Source of the DNA: Cognatundibacterium rugosum
Lineage (GTDB): Bacteria > Pseudomonadota > Gammaproteobacteria > Burkholderiales > Burkholderiaceae_D
Direction of reading: 5' to 3'
Length of the DNA: 64,000 bases
NCBI RefSeq assembly: GCF_014284365.1
Contig: NZ_JACOGG010000009.1
Coordinates: 1-64,000, forward strand
Of this stretch, positions 54,180 to 62,249 are shown in pieces; position 1 is the first letter of the stretch, and each line of letters begins with the position of its first letter. The position numbers and the translations under genes are program-made. The notes under the pieces are model-generated. The model was not told the DNA's origin. It made no database searches and worked only from the letters and a program-made list of their open reading frames with translations.

Positions 54180-55640
54180 TTGAGAAACTTTTTTCAGCAG
54201 TTAATGCGCACCCGTCCGGTGGACGCGCCAGAAATTATTGTGGAAGGCCAGTCGCAACATACTTTACATCGCTCGCTGGGTTTGTTTGCACTCACCATGA
54301 TAGGCGTGGGTGCCACCATCGGTACCGGGATTTTCTTTACGATGGTGGAGGCCGTACCTAAGGCCGGACCATCGGTCATTCTGTCTTTTCTGATCGCTGC
54401 GCTGACGGCCGGGCTGACCGCTTTATGCTATTCAGAACTGTCGGCCAGGATTCCGGCTTCCGGTTCTTCGTATTCGTTTGCTTATGCCACGGTCGGTGAA
54501 TTTGCCGCCTTTGTGGTGGCGGCTTGTTTGTTGCTGGAATACGGTTTGGCGGCCAGCGCGACCGCGATCGGCTGGTCGGCTTATCTGAATAATTTTCTGG
54601 AAAATGCACTGGGCTGGCATATTCCGGCGGCCTTGCGTTCGCCCATGATCGTGGCTGGTCCGCAGGGAGCAGAAATTCATGTCGGGCAGTTCAATTTGCC
54701 ACCCGTGATACTGGTGATCATTTGCTGTTTCCTGTTATTGCGCGGTGCTAAAGAGTCAGCGACCGTCAACGCAGTGATGGTGATGATTAAACTGGTGATC
54801 CTGGTATTTTTTTCTGTAATCGCATTTACCGGTTTCCAGGCTGAGCATTTCACGCCTTTTTTTAATACCGATAACAGCAAGGGCCTGGCCGGTATGGCTG
54901 GTGTGACAGCAGCAGCCGGTACCGTGTTTTTCTCGTTTATTGGCCTTGATACCGTGGCGACGGCTGGTGCGGAAGTCAAAGATCCTAAGCGCAATGTCCC
55001 GCTGGGGATTATGCTGGCGCTGCTGGTGGTGACCGTGTTTTACATGCTGGTGGCGGTGGCTGCCGTTGGCGCGCAACCCGCACATATGTTTGAAGGGCAG
55101 GAAGCTGGCTTGGCTGTGATTTTGCAAAACGTGACTGGCAAGAGCTGGCCTGCTTTGATTTTATCGGCGGGTGCGGTGATTTCTGTGTTCAGTGTGACAC
55201 TGGTGACTATCTATGGCCAAAGCCGTATCTTGTTTGCGATTTCTAAAGATGGTCTGATTCCAGCCTCGTTTCAGGTCGTCAATCCGGTCACACGCGCACC
55301 GGTCGTCAACACGGTGCTGGTCTGTCTGGTAGTCGGTATTGTGGCTGGCTTGGTCGATGCAACCTTCCTGTGGGATATGGTGAGTATGGGGACCCTGGTT
55401 GCCTTCATCGTGGTCTCGGCCGCGATACCTGTGATCCGTGCTAAAAAGATAGGGCAGGACAATGCCGGTTTTCGCGTGCCATTTGGCCCATACCTGATAC
55501 CGGGTCTGAGCATATTTGCCTGCCTGTACATCCTCAAAGACCTGTCACCGGCGACCTTTAAGGTATTTTTTATCTGGATGCTGGTTGCGCTGAGTGTTTA
55601 TTTTTTATACAGTCGCCAGCATTCCCGCTTGAATAAATAA
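54180..55640 (+). CDS. APC-family amino acid permease
   Basis: About 486 residues with twelve membrane helices. The first helix carries GVGATIGTGIF, the substrate motif of cationic-amino-acid-type APC transporters; FSFIGLDTVATAGAEVKDPKRNVP and the helix-8 region are also typical. It should import an amino acid, perhaps basic, by symport or exchange. The start is most likely the TTG at 54180, which has an AAGGA site; ATG 54204 is an alternative. A terminator follows. Confidence 0.88.
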   Translation: MRNFFQQLMRTRPVDAPEIIVEGQSQHTLHRSLGLFALTMIGVGATIGTGIFFTMVEAVPKAGPSVILSFLIAALTAGLTALCYSELSARIPASGSSYSFAYATVGEFAAFVVAACLLLEYGLAASATAIGWSAYLNNFLENALGWHIPAALRSPMIVAGPQGAEIHVGQFNLPPVILVIICCFLLLRGAKESATVNAVMVMIKLVILVFFSVIAFTGFQAEHFTPFFNTDNSKGLAGMAGVTAAAGTVFFSFIGLDTVATAGAEVKDPKRNVPLGIMLALLVVTVFYMLVAVAAVGAQPAHMFEGQEAGLAVILQNVTGKSWPALILSAGAVISVFSVTLVTIYGQSRILFAISKDGLIPASFQVVNPVTRAPVVNTVLVCLVVGIVAGLVDATFLWDMVSMGTLVAFIVVSAAIPVIRAKKIGQDNAGFRVPFGPYLIPGLSIFACLYILKDLSPATFKVFFIWMLVALSVYFLYSRQHSRLNK

Positions 55641-55660
55641 GCGACTACGCAATATAAGAG

Positions 55661-55688
55661 GGAGGAAAGCAGGCTTTCCTCCTTTTTT
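55661..55688 (+). terminator. Intrinsic terminator of the APC permease gene
   Basis: GGAGGAAAG pairs with CTTTCCTCC around CAGG and is followed by six T residues. It begins 21 bases behind the permease stop. Confidence 0.92.
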
Positions 55689-55741
55689 AATTTTTTCTAA
55701 TTTCTTTGATCCCCAGCCTCAATTTCATCAGGACGATAAAT

Positions 55742-56212
55742 ATGAAAGCTCAATGGATAGTCATGGCAGCCCTTGCTGGTCACACCATGCTGGCACAAGC
55801 CGAAACGGTAGGTAGTGTCGATACTGCATTCAAACTGATCGGCCCTGATCATAAGGTGGTGGTGGAAGCCTATGATGATCCCAAGGTCAACGGCGTGACT
55901 TGCTATGTATCGCGTGCCAAGACTGGCGGTATTTCAGGCGGTTTGGGGTTTGCGGAAGATAAGGCCGAAGCGTCGATTGCTTGCCGTCAGGTCGGTCCTA
56001 TCAGCTTCCCTGGCCCACTTAAGCAACAGGAAGAAGTCTTCAATCAAAGCCTGTCTATTCTGTTTAAAAAGTTAAGAATCGTGCGTATGGTGGACCAGAA
56101 GCGTAATGCGCTGGTTTATCTGACTTATTCGGACAAGCTGATCGATGGTTCGCCTAAAAACAGTGTGACTGCGGTGCCAGTAGAGCGCAGTATCACGATT
56201 CCGCTCAAGTAA
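55742..56212 (+). CDS. creA: CreA-family exported protein
   Basis: A 156-residue protein with a signal peptide ([16 protein letters not shown]). The CreA domain follows: [38 protein letters not shown] and the Cys pair (TCYVSR, IACRQVG). CreA is a conserved periplasmic protein of unknown function. It stands alone after the terminator of the permease gene. The ATG at 55742 starts the signal peptide; an in-frame extension to 55706 has no support. Confidence 0.92.
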   Translation: MKAQWIVMAALAGHTMLAQAETVGSVDTAFKLIGPDHKVVVEAYDDPKVNGVTCYVSRAKTGGISGGLGFAEDKAEASIACRQVGPISFPGPLKQQEEVFNQSLSILFKKLRIVRMVDQKRNALVYLTYSDKLIDGSPKNSVTAVPVERSITIPLK

Positions 56213-56232
56213 ATAAATCGCACAGTAGCCGC

Positions 56233-56294
56233 GTCACCCGCTCTAGGAGGGCATGCTCCGTTTTGTCTGCCAACAGAGCGTAAGGGCGGGTGAC
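56233..56294. other. Inverted repeat downstream of creA
   Basis: GTCACCCGC (56233-56241) and GCGGGTGAC (56286-56294) pair perfectly, and an inner CTC/GAG pair is possible. The loop is long. It may be a terminator or a small repeat; no T run follows. The rest of the 287-base gap to the HDOD gene shows nothing firm. Confidence 0.4.
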
Positions 56295-56499
56295 AGAATG
56301 TGCCGCATATCCGGAACTCGGTTTAACAGGGGGCAAGCTGCTCGTGCTGCCTGATTCGGCTTAACTCTGGCTGATTACAGGATTTTTCTGTTATTTCCAT
56401 TTCCGGATAGTAATGTTTGGTTTAGAATGCGTGTTAGCTTGCGCCTGACCCTACACAGACAGGGCAGAAACGCTCAGTTTGATCCCATCTCGCGTTACC

Positions 56500-57363
56500 A
56501 TGACTTCAACAACCCAATTATCCGTAGCGAATGAGCAGTCAGTTGACGCACTGATCAAAACGATACGGATACCACCTCGTCCCAGTTTGCTGGCAGATGT
56601 GCAGCTTGAACTGGCGAATGTGGACCCCAGCCCGCGCCGCCTGGCTGCGATCATCGCCAATGATGTGGCCATGTCTGCTTCTCTGCTGAAACTGACCAAT
56701 TCTCCTTTTTTTGGCTTGCGTCTGAAGGCAGGCTCGGTTGAGCATGCAGTACAGTTGCTGGGTTTGCGTCAGTGTGGTTTGTTGATGACGGGGATCATCG
56801 CGCGGCAAAGCGTACAGGTTGAGAATGTGAATTTGGTCAAGTTCTGGGATTTTTCGTCTAAACGCGCACAGGCGATGACCCATTTGGCCTGTCGTATGCG
56901 GGTCAGCCAGCCGGATCTGGCGCATACCTTTGGTTTATTTTGCGACATTGGTATTCCCTTGTTGCTGGAACGTTTTCCTGACTATCAGAACACGCTGGAT
57001 ATCGCGAATGAAGTGGCCGATGTGAAGTTCACTGATGTTGAACAGGAAAAGCACAACACCAGCCACACCTCGATTGGTGCCCTGATGGCCAGAACCTGGG
57101 GCTTGCCTGAGCAGGTCTCTTCTGCCATCCTGCTGCATCATGATTATCAGGTGTTGACCGATGCGGCTACTGACGACTCCGTACGCAGTCTGATTGCCTT
57201 ATGCCTGGTTGCTGAATTCAGTATCCACAAATACCACGGCCGTGAAAACCTGGCCGAATGGGACAAGGGCGGCCGCCTGGCCTGCGAATTCCTGGGTTTG
57301 TCGCATGATGAACTGGAAGACCATTTCGAAGAATTACACGAGATTTTCAATCACGTGCATTGA
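56500..57363 (+). CDS. HDOD-domain signalling protein
   Basis: A 287-residue protein with an HDOD domain (about 22-215), a relative of HD phosphohydrolases that has lost the canonical catalytic set. Features include IPPRPSLLADVQLEL, the helix around VAMSASLLKLTNSPFFGL, and LLHHDY near the end. HDOD proteins act in c-di-GMP and chemotaxis-type signalling. The ATG at 56500 is preferred over an in-frame TTG at 56479; neither has a strong ribosome site. Confidence 0.88.
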   Translation: MTSTTQLSVANEQSVDALIKTIRIPPRPSLLADVQLELANVDPSPRRLAAIIANDVAMSASLLKLTNSPFFGLRLKAGSVEHAVQLLGLRQCGLLMTGIIARQSVQVENVNLVKFWDFSSKRAQAMTHLACRMRVSQPDLAHTFGLFCDIGIPLLLERFPDYQNTLDIANEVADVKFTDVEQEKHNTSHTSIGALMARTWGLPEQVSSAILLHHDYQVLTDAATDDSVRSLIALCLVAEFSIHKYHGRENLAEWDKGGRLACEFLGLSHDELEDHFEELHEIFNHVH

Positions 57364-57410
57364 GTGCAGAGCTGCCCGTGACGTGCTGGCAGGTAGCTTA
57401 AAGCTGCCTT

Positions 57411-57608
57411 CTAACGCCTGCCACCACCCAGGATGCGTGCCGGCAGCATGACGATAGCACGCAGTAATTCAAAAACCCCATCAACCGCAATCCCGAGTAG
57501 GCGGAATGGCAGTGTGATGAGCCAGCACACCGGATACAACAACAGGGCGAGCAGTGCCAGTGGCCAGCAGATCACGAACAGGGTGAGCCAGATCAGAAAT
57601 CCCAACAT
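57411..57608 (-). CDS. Small hydrophobic membrane protein
   Basis: A 65-residue protein of mostly hydrophobic residues: LIWLTLFVICWPLALLALLL and a second segment around LITLPFRLLGIAVDGV, ending with a basic tail (ARILGGGRR). A GGAG ribosome site is placed six bases before the ATG. It follows a 29-residue gene by 12 bases on the same strand. Family not recognised; it is probably a real small inner-membrane protein. Confidence 0.7.
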   Translation of the reverse strand: MLGFLIWLTLFVICWPLALLALLLYPVCWLITLPFRLLGIAVDGVFELLRAIVMLPARILGGGRR

Positions 57609-57620
57609 GTGTGGCTCCGC

Positions 57621-57710
57621 TCAGGCTAACAATTGCTGTACAAAATTCAGCACAGCGATCACTGCGATGCTGGCCAATAGCAGGCTATCCATTTTGTCTG
57701 TGAGTTGCAT
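57621..57710 (-). CDS. 29-residue membrane-type micropeptide
   Basis: The minus strand encodes a 29-residue peptide: MQLTDKMDSLL, then a hydrophobic stretch (LLASIAVIAVLNFV) ending QQLLA. An AAAGGAAAT ribosome site stands before the ATG at 57710. It is followed after 12 bases by the 65-residue membrane-protein gene, so the two are likely co-transcribed. One membrane helix is possible. The good ribosome site and spacing are the main support. Confidence 0.5.
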   Translation of the reverse strand: MQLTDKMDSLLLASIAVIAVLNFVQQLLA

Positions 57711-57905
57711 GATATTTCCTTTCAAAGTGTGTGGCTGGTACGGTCACTGTAGCAGCAACTGAGTGGCATGAAAGGCTGGTGCGACTAACTGCCGTTTGTG
57801 CGGAACAGATGGCAAAATCCTGTGATAAGCAGGCAGATAAGACGAGGTGTGGAGTACGGTCAGATGGCGTCACCAGCCGTGCGCAGGCTGGTGAGCGGAC
57901 AGGTC

Positions 57906-58703
57906 TTACTTGAGCTTCAGCAGCAGGGCATCGATGATGGCTGCGGTTTCTGCATCCGGATAGCCATCGAATTTATTAGGGCGGTATTTGGACTGAAAGG
58001 CGATCAGCACATTTTTAGTGGCTTCGTCCAGATTGCCATGCTGAGGGATGGCATAGCCGATTTTGGCGAGTTTTTGCTGAAACCATTTAATCTCAGGCAT
58101 TTGCGCCTGATACTGCTCACTCAAACGTGTCACTTCGTTGGCGTCAGGCCAGGGAATCAGACCTGCAGCGGCAAACTGCTTCCATGGAAACAGCGGGCCC
58201 GGATCAGACTTGCGTTGTGGTGCGATATCTGAATGGCCGAGCACATATTCTGGCCGGATCTGATAACGCTGCACGATGTCTTTGGACAGTGCGATCACGC
58301 GGTCTATCTGCTCCTGCGGGAAAGGGTAATAGACCCGTCCTTCGGGCGTATCTTTATAGCCGAAGTTGACGATCTCTATGCCGACAGAGCTGGGATTGAG
58401 TTTGCTATTGCCCTTCCATTCACTCAGGCCTGCGTGATAGGCCATGCGGCTTTCATCCACTAATTGCCAGACTTTGACCGGGCTGCGATCGCCAACCAGA
58501 TAGTGGGCGCTGACACCTTGCTGACTCAGTACGCGCAGTGAGGCCGGCTCATCAATTGCGGTGTAATGCAGGATCAGGAATTGCACCCGTGGCTCCTGGC
58601 TCACGGCAGAGATGCTGCGCTCTATATCCTGTCTGGGCATGGGAGTGGTACAGGCGCTTAAGACTGCAAGAGCGAGTGTGGCAAGTGAGATTCTTTTCAT
58701 CAT
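57906..58703 (-). CDS. amiD: N-acetylmuramoyl-L-alanine amidase AmiD (lipoprotein)
   Basis: A 265-residue protein with a lipoprotein signal (LALAVLSAC, Cys18). The AmpD/amidase_2 domain spans about 40-180 with zinc ligands in ILHYTA, MAYHAG and GHSDIAPQRKSDPGP. A PG-binding-1 domain follows at about 205-260. AmiD cleaves MurNAc-L-Ala bonds of murein and anhydro-muropeptides in the periplasm. Its start overlaps the kinase gene stop by four bases, giving a two-gene operon for peptidoglycan turnover. Confidence 0.93.
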   Translation of the reverse strand: MMKRISLATLALAVLSACTTPMPRQDIERSISAVSQEPRVQFLILHYTAIDEPASLRVLSQQGVSAHYLVGDRSPVKVWQLVDESRMAYHAGLSEWKGNSKLNPSSVGIEIVNFGYKDTPEGRVYYPFPQEQIDRVIALSKDIVQRYQIRPEYVLGHSDIAPQRKSDPGPLFPWKQFAAAGLIPWPDANEVTRLSEQYQAQMPEIKWFQQKLAKIGYAIPQHGNLDEATKNVLIAFQSKYRPNKFDGYPDAETAAIIDALLLKLK

Positions 58704-59743
58704 AAAGTATGTAAATGTTTAGCCGCCAGCCGCGCCGCTGAAAAATGGGCCTGGCAAGTGCTTTGGCGCAGACTGACTTCTGACGGTAAATGTTTGCGCA
58801 GTGATTCGACGATCATGGGGTGCAATTCCTGCACGCGTCCACTGAGCACGACAGGCTTATTGCCATATCTGGCACACATGGACATACCCAGTCTGGCCAG
58901 CTCCTGACCGGCGCGCCACAATATATCTGCTGCGACCTGATCCTGCTGAGCAGCCGCCGCAACCGCTAAGGCCAGCTTGCCGATGTCACCGCGACTGCGA
59001 TGATAGACGAATTCCTTGGAACTGTTCCAGTCATGCGCTCCGATCATATGAAACAGATTACGTGCCAGCGGCGACTGTTTCCAGTACCCGGGTTGTTCGT
59101 CTTCGATGCGCCAGACATGGCGCAATGCTTCACGTGCGATCCAGAAACCGCTGCCACCATCATCGAGCAGATAACCACGGCCACCGGCACGATGTAACTG
59201 GCCCTCCGGGTCGATGTAGGCCGCAATCGAACCGGTTCCTGCATAAATCAGGTAACCACTGCCAGGAGAAAAAATATCGAGGTAGGCGATTTCTATATCA
59301 TTACCGACAGAAATGTGCTGTTCTGGCAGATCGAAAATTTTTGCCAGCATCAGCAGCAGCACATTGGCGTCACCGCCAAAGCCAGTGATACCCGCTTTCA
59401 CGGTTCTCAATTCACCATGGATGCGTGCAGTAGCGGACAGACCACCAAAAATTTGTTGAAACGCGGCTTTGCCATCCCGTGAATTCATTTGCAGCGCACT
59501 GAGCCCTTCGGCGGTACCGCTGGCGATAATTTCCTGTCTTGCCGTTGCGAGTGCCCAGCGCGTTTGCGTTCCACCCGTATCGATACCCAAGCCCAGTTGC
59601 ACAGGTACATAGCTTTTCTGGCTGCAGGCTTCGGTGATGTCAGGTGGGACGTGTTCTGATTTCATGGATGAGTTAATTGCACTGGCTGATGATAGCTGAT
59701 TCAGGTAATTTGAACTGATGTTAAGTAGCTGATCGTTTATCAT
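58700..59743 (-). CDS. BadF/BadG-type sugar kinase (GlcNAc/MurNAc kinase candidate)
   Basis: About 347 residues with an ASKHA fold. The phosphate-1 motif reads GIDTGGTQTRWALA; the adenosine motif region has YAGTGSIAAYIDP and GGRGYLLDDGGSGFWIAREAL. This is the BcrAD/BadF-type group that includes N-acetylglucosamine and muramic-acid kinases. Its coupling to amiD and the divergent AmpG-like permease points to recycling of amino sugars from peptidoglycan. The first 45 residues are not part of the domain, so the true start may be at 59665 or later. Confidence 0.85.
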   Translation of the reverse strand: MINDQLLNISSNYLNQLSSASAINSSMKSEHVPPDITEACSQKSYVPVQLGLGIDTGGTQTRWALATARQEIIASGTAEGLSALQMNSRDGKAAFQQIFGGLSATARIHGELRTVKAGITGFGGDANVLLLMLAKIFDLPEQHISVGNDIEIAYLDIFSPGSGYLIYAGTGSIAAYIDPEGQLHRAGGRGYLLDDGGSGFWIAREALRHVWRIEDEQPGYWKQSPLARNLFHMIGAHDWNSSKEFVYHRSRGDIGKLALAVAAAAQQDQVAADILWRAGQELARLGMSMCARYGNKPVVLSGRVQELHPMIVESLRKHLPSEVSLRQSTCQAHFSAARLAAKHLHTL

Positions 59744-59893
59744 AGGCGGTTAAACGCAGGGCAGGTAAGTGAAATCTGAGCATGCTTCGGCTCACAGGAT
59801 TTCTGCAGCTCTGCTGGACTTGTACCGTTATTATTGCATTTTAATTAGCATGTGATGCGCAAATAGCGGCTCAGTTTATACGTAAATCAAATA

Positions 59894-61249
59894 ATGGAGA
59901 TATCACACTGCATGCCTCAGGATAATCAGCTTACCGCCGGCCAGGCCGCGGAGACTACTGCCAGCACTGCTACAGTGCGTCCCGACATATCCGTCTGGCG
60001 CTGGATTCCTTCATTGTACTTCAGTCAGGGCATACCTTATGTCATCGTCATGACGCTGTCAGTGATTATGTATAAAAATATGGGCGTGTCCAATAGCGAT
60101 ATTGCCTTGTACACCAGCTGGCTGTACTTGCCGTTTGTGATCAAGCCCTTGTGGTCGCCATTTGTCGACATGTTCAAAACCAAGCGCTACTGGATAATCA
60201 CACTGGAGCTGGTGCTGGGCGTATTGTTCGGGCTGGTGGCACTGACTCTCCCTCTCGATGGTTTTTTTCAGGCCAGCTTGCTGGCGCTTTGGCTGGTCGC
60301 ATTTTCATCGGCGACGCACGATATTGGTACCGATGGTTTTTATATGCTGGCGCTGGAACAGCATCAGCAAGCCGCGTTTGTCGGTGTACGAAGTATGTTT
60401 TACCGTTTGTCCATGCTGACCGGACAGGGCGCATTGGTCTATCTGGCTGGCTGCGTCAAGGATTTCAGCGGCAGTACGCAACTGGCCTGGATGGTGGTAT
60501 TCGGGGTGTTGGCGGCGATGTTTATCGCGCTTTCGTTTTATCACCGCTTCGCTTTACCCACACCGGCTAGTGACAAGGCGCAAGGCGATACGACTCAGGT
60601 CATCAGCAGTTTTTTTCAAGTGTTTGCGGCTTTCCTGAAAAAGAAGCGTGTGCTGGTGACCATCGCTTTCCTGTTGCTGTATCGCTTTGGCGAAGCCCAG
60701 CTGGTGAAGATCGCCCCCTTGTTTTTGCTCGATGCGCTGGAAAAAGGCGGTCTGGGTTTAAGTAATCAGGAAGTCGGCATTGTCTACGGCACCATAGGTA
60801 TGGCCAGCCTGACGCTGGGCGGTTTGCTGGGTGGCGCCGCGATTGCACGTTTTGGTTTGAAAAACTGCCTGTGGCCGATGGCGCTGGCAATTAATGTGCC
60901 CCATCTGGTGTACGTGTATCTGGCATTTGTGCAGCCGTCTTCTATTTGGCTGATCGGTACAGCGGTGGCGGCGGAGCAATTCGGTTATGGTTTTGGTTTC
61001 AGTGCCTATGTGCTGTACATGATTATGGTTGCCGATGGCGAGCACAAGACTACACATTATGCGATCTGCACAGGCTTCATGGCCTTGTCGATGATGTTGC
61101 CGGGGATGTTCAGCGGCAGCCTGCAAGCGATGCTGGGCTATGCGCACTTCTTTGTGTGGATTTGCATTGCGGCCTTACCGACCTTTCTGGTTGCGGCACT
61201 GATACGGGTGGAACCGGATTTTGGCCGCAAGAAAAAACTTCCTGCCTGA
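59894..61249 (+). CDS. AmpG-like MFS muropeptide permease
   Basis: A 451-residue major-facilitator protein with twelve to fourteen helices. The N-terminus has WIPSLYFSQGIPYVIV, followed by FVIKPLWSPFVDMF, HDIGTDGFYML and LLYRFGEAQLVKI, which is the AmpG/SLC33-like pattern. AmpG imports GlcNAc-anhydroMurNAc peptides in exchange for protons. Divergent from the kinase/amiD pair. Starts at 59894 and 59912 are both possible; neither has a clear site. The gene to the right begins after 16 bases. Confidence 0.83.
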   Translation: MEISHCMPQDNQLTAGQAAETTASTATVRPDISVWRWIPSLYFSQGIPYVIVMTLSVIMYKNMGVSNSDIALYTSWLYLPFVIKPLWSPFVDMFKTKRYWIITLELVLGVLFGLVALTLPLDGFFQASLLALWLVAFSSATHDIGTDGFYMLALEQHQQAAFVGVRSMFYRLSMLTGQGALVYLAGCVKDFSGSTQLAWMVVFGVLAAMFIALSFYHRFALPTPASDKAQGDTTQVISSFFQVFAAFLKKKRVLVTIAFLLLYRFGEAQLVKIAPLFLLDALEKGGLGLSNQEVGIVYGTIGMASLTLGGLLGGAAIARFGLKNCLWPMALAINVPHLVYVYLAFVQPSSIWLIGTAVAAEQFGYGFGFSAYVLYMIMVADGEHKTTHYAICTGFMALSMMLPGMFSGSLQAMLGYAHFFVWICIAALPTFLVAALIRVEPDFGRKKKLPA

Positions 61250-61265
61250 TGCAGATGGGATAGCT

Positions 61266-62249
61266 ATGCAACTGCAAGACTTACAATTTGTCAGCCACAC
61301 TTTTCGCTCCCCGTTGCCGGGTCCTAAACTGATCATTACCGGCGCGGTGCATGGCAATGAAATTTGCGGCACACTGGCAATTCGTCGCTTACTAGAGCAA
61401 TTGCAAAGCGGCGCATTACGACTGATCAGTGGTCAGCTCACGCTGGTGCCGGTCTGTAACCCACTGGCCTATGCCAAGGGCGAACGTCAAGGAGAACGCA
61501 ATCTGAACCGGTGCCTGATCCCGACCGCGCATGTACAGGAATTTGAAGACCATGTTGCGAACTGGTTGTGTCCTTTACTGGCAGCACATGAGGTGCTGCT
61601 GGATTTGCATTCCTTTCGTGGTGCGGGCGAGCCCTTTGTGCTGGTGGGGCCAGAAAACAATCAGGCTGAAATCGAACCATTTAGTCATGCCGAAGCCGAG
61701 CTGGCCATGGCGGCACGGCTGGGTGTGCAGCGCATGGTAGATGGCTGGTTGAGCACCTATGCGCACGGCGTGGCGAGACGTCAGCAGGCACTGGCGCCGG
61801 ATGCCGATGCGAAAACACGTGCGAATGCAGATACCCGTTTTGGCGTAGGCACTACCGAATATATGCGTTCAGTCGGCGGCTATGCTGTCACGCTGGAATG
61901 TGGTCAGCATGAAGACCCCCAGGCTGCCGATGTGGCCTGGCGTGCGATCGACAACACGCTGCGCCATCTGGGACTGATAGCAGGTAACCCGCCTGCGCCT
62001 CAGGCGCAAATCGAAACCCTGAGAATTTATGACGTGATCGATAAACAGCATCAGGACGATGTTTTTTGTCGTGACTGGTACAGCTTCGATACGGTCTGCG
62101 CCGGTGATCTGATTGGTACGCGCGCCGATGGCACAGCAGTCCGCGCCAGTATGGATGGACGGATTATTTTTCCGGATGCGGAAGCCGGAGCCGGTGAAGA
62201 ATGGTTTTATATCACGCGTTACAGCAATCGTCTGGCAGGAGTTGTCTGA
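61266..62249 (+). CDS. M14/AstE-AspA-family zinc hydrolase
   Basis: A 327-residue enzyme of the succinylglutamate desuccinylase/aspartoacylase branch of M14. Zinc ligands are His and Glu in AVHGNE (about 27-32) and His in LLDLHSF; NLNRC is the substrate-binding Asn-Arg block, and TLECGQHED includes the catalytic Glu. Here, between an AmpG-like permease and an oligopeptide-binding protein, it may cleave an amide of a muropeptide, as MpaA does; this is inference. Its stop TGA overlaps the next ATG by one base. Confidence 0.82.
   Translation: MQLQDLQFVSHTFRSPLPGPKLIITGAVHGNEICGTLAIRRLLEQLQSGALRLISGQLTLVPVCNPLAYAKGERQGERNLNRCLIPTAHVQEFEDHVANWLCPLLAAHEVLLDLHSFRGAGEPFVLVGPENNQAEIEPFSHAEAELAMAARLGVQRMVDGWLSTYAHGVARRQQALAPDADAKTRANADTRFGVGTTEYMRSVGGYAVTLECGQHEDPQAADVAWRAIDNTLRHLGLIAGNPPAPQAQIETLRIYDVIDKQHQDDVFCRDWYSFDTVCAGDLIGTRADGTAVRASMDGRIIFPDAEAGAGEEWFYITRYSNRLAGVV

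Noticed and set aside
57731-57913. 60-codon plus-strand frame between the micropeptide and amiD
   Set aside because: Starts at a rare codon without ribosome site and has biased, unfamiliar composition. The interval is more likely a promoter region.
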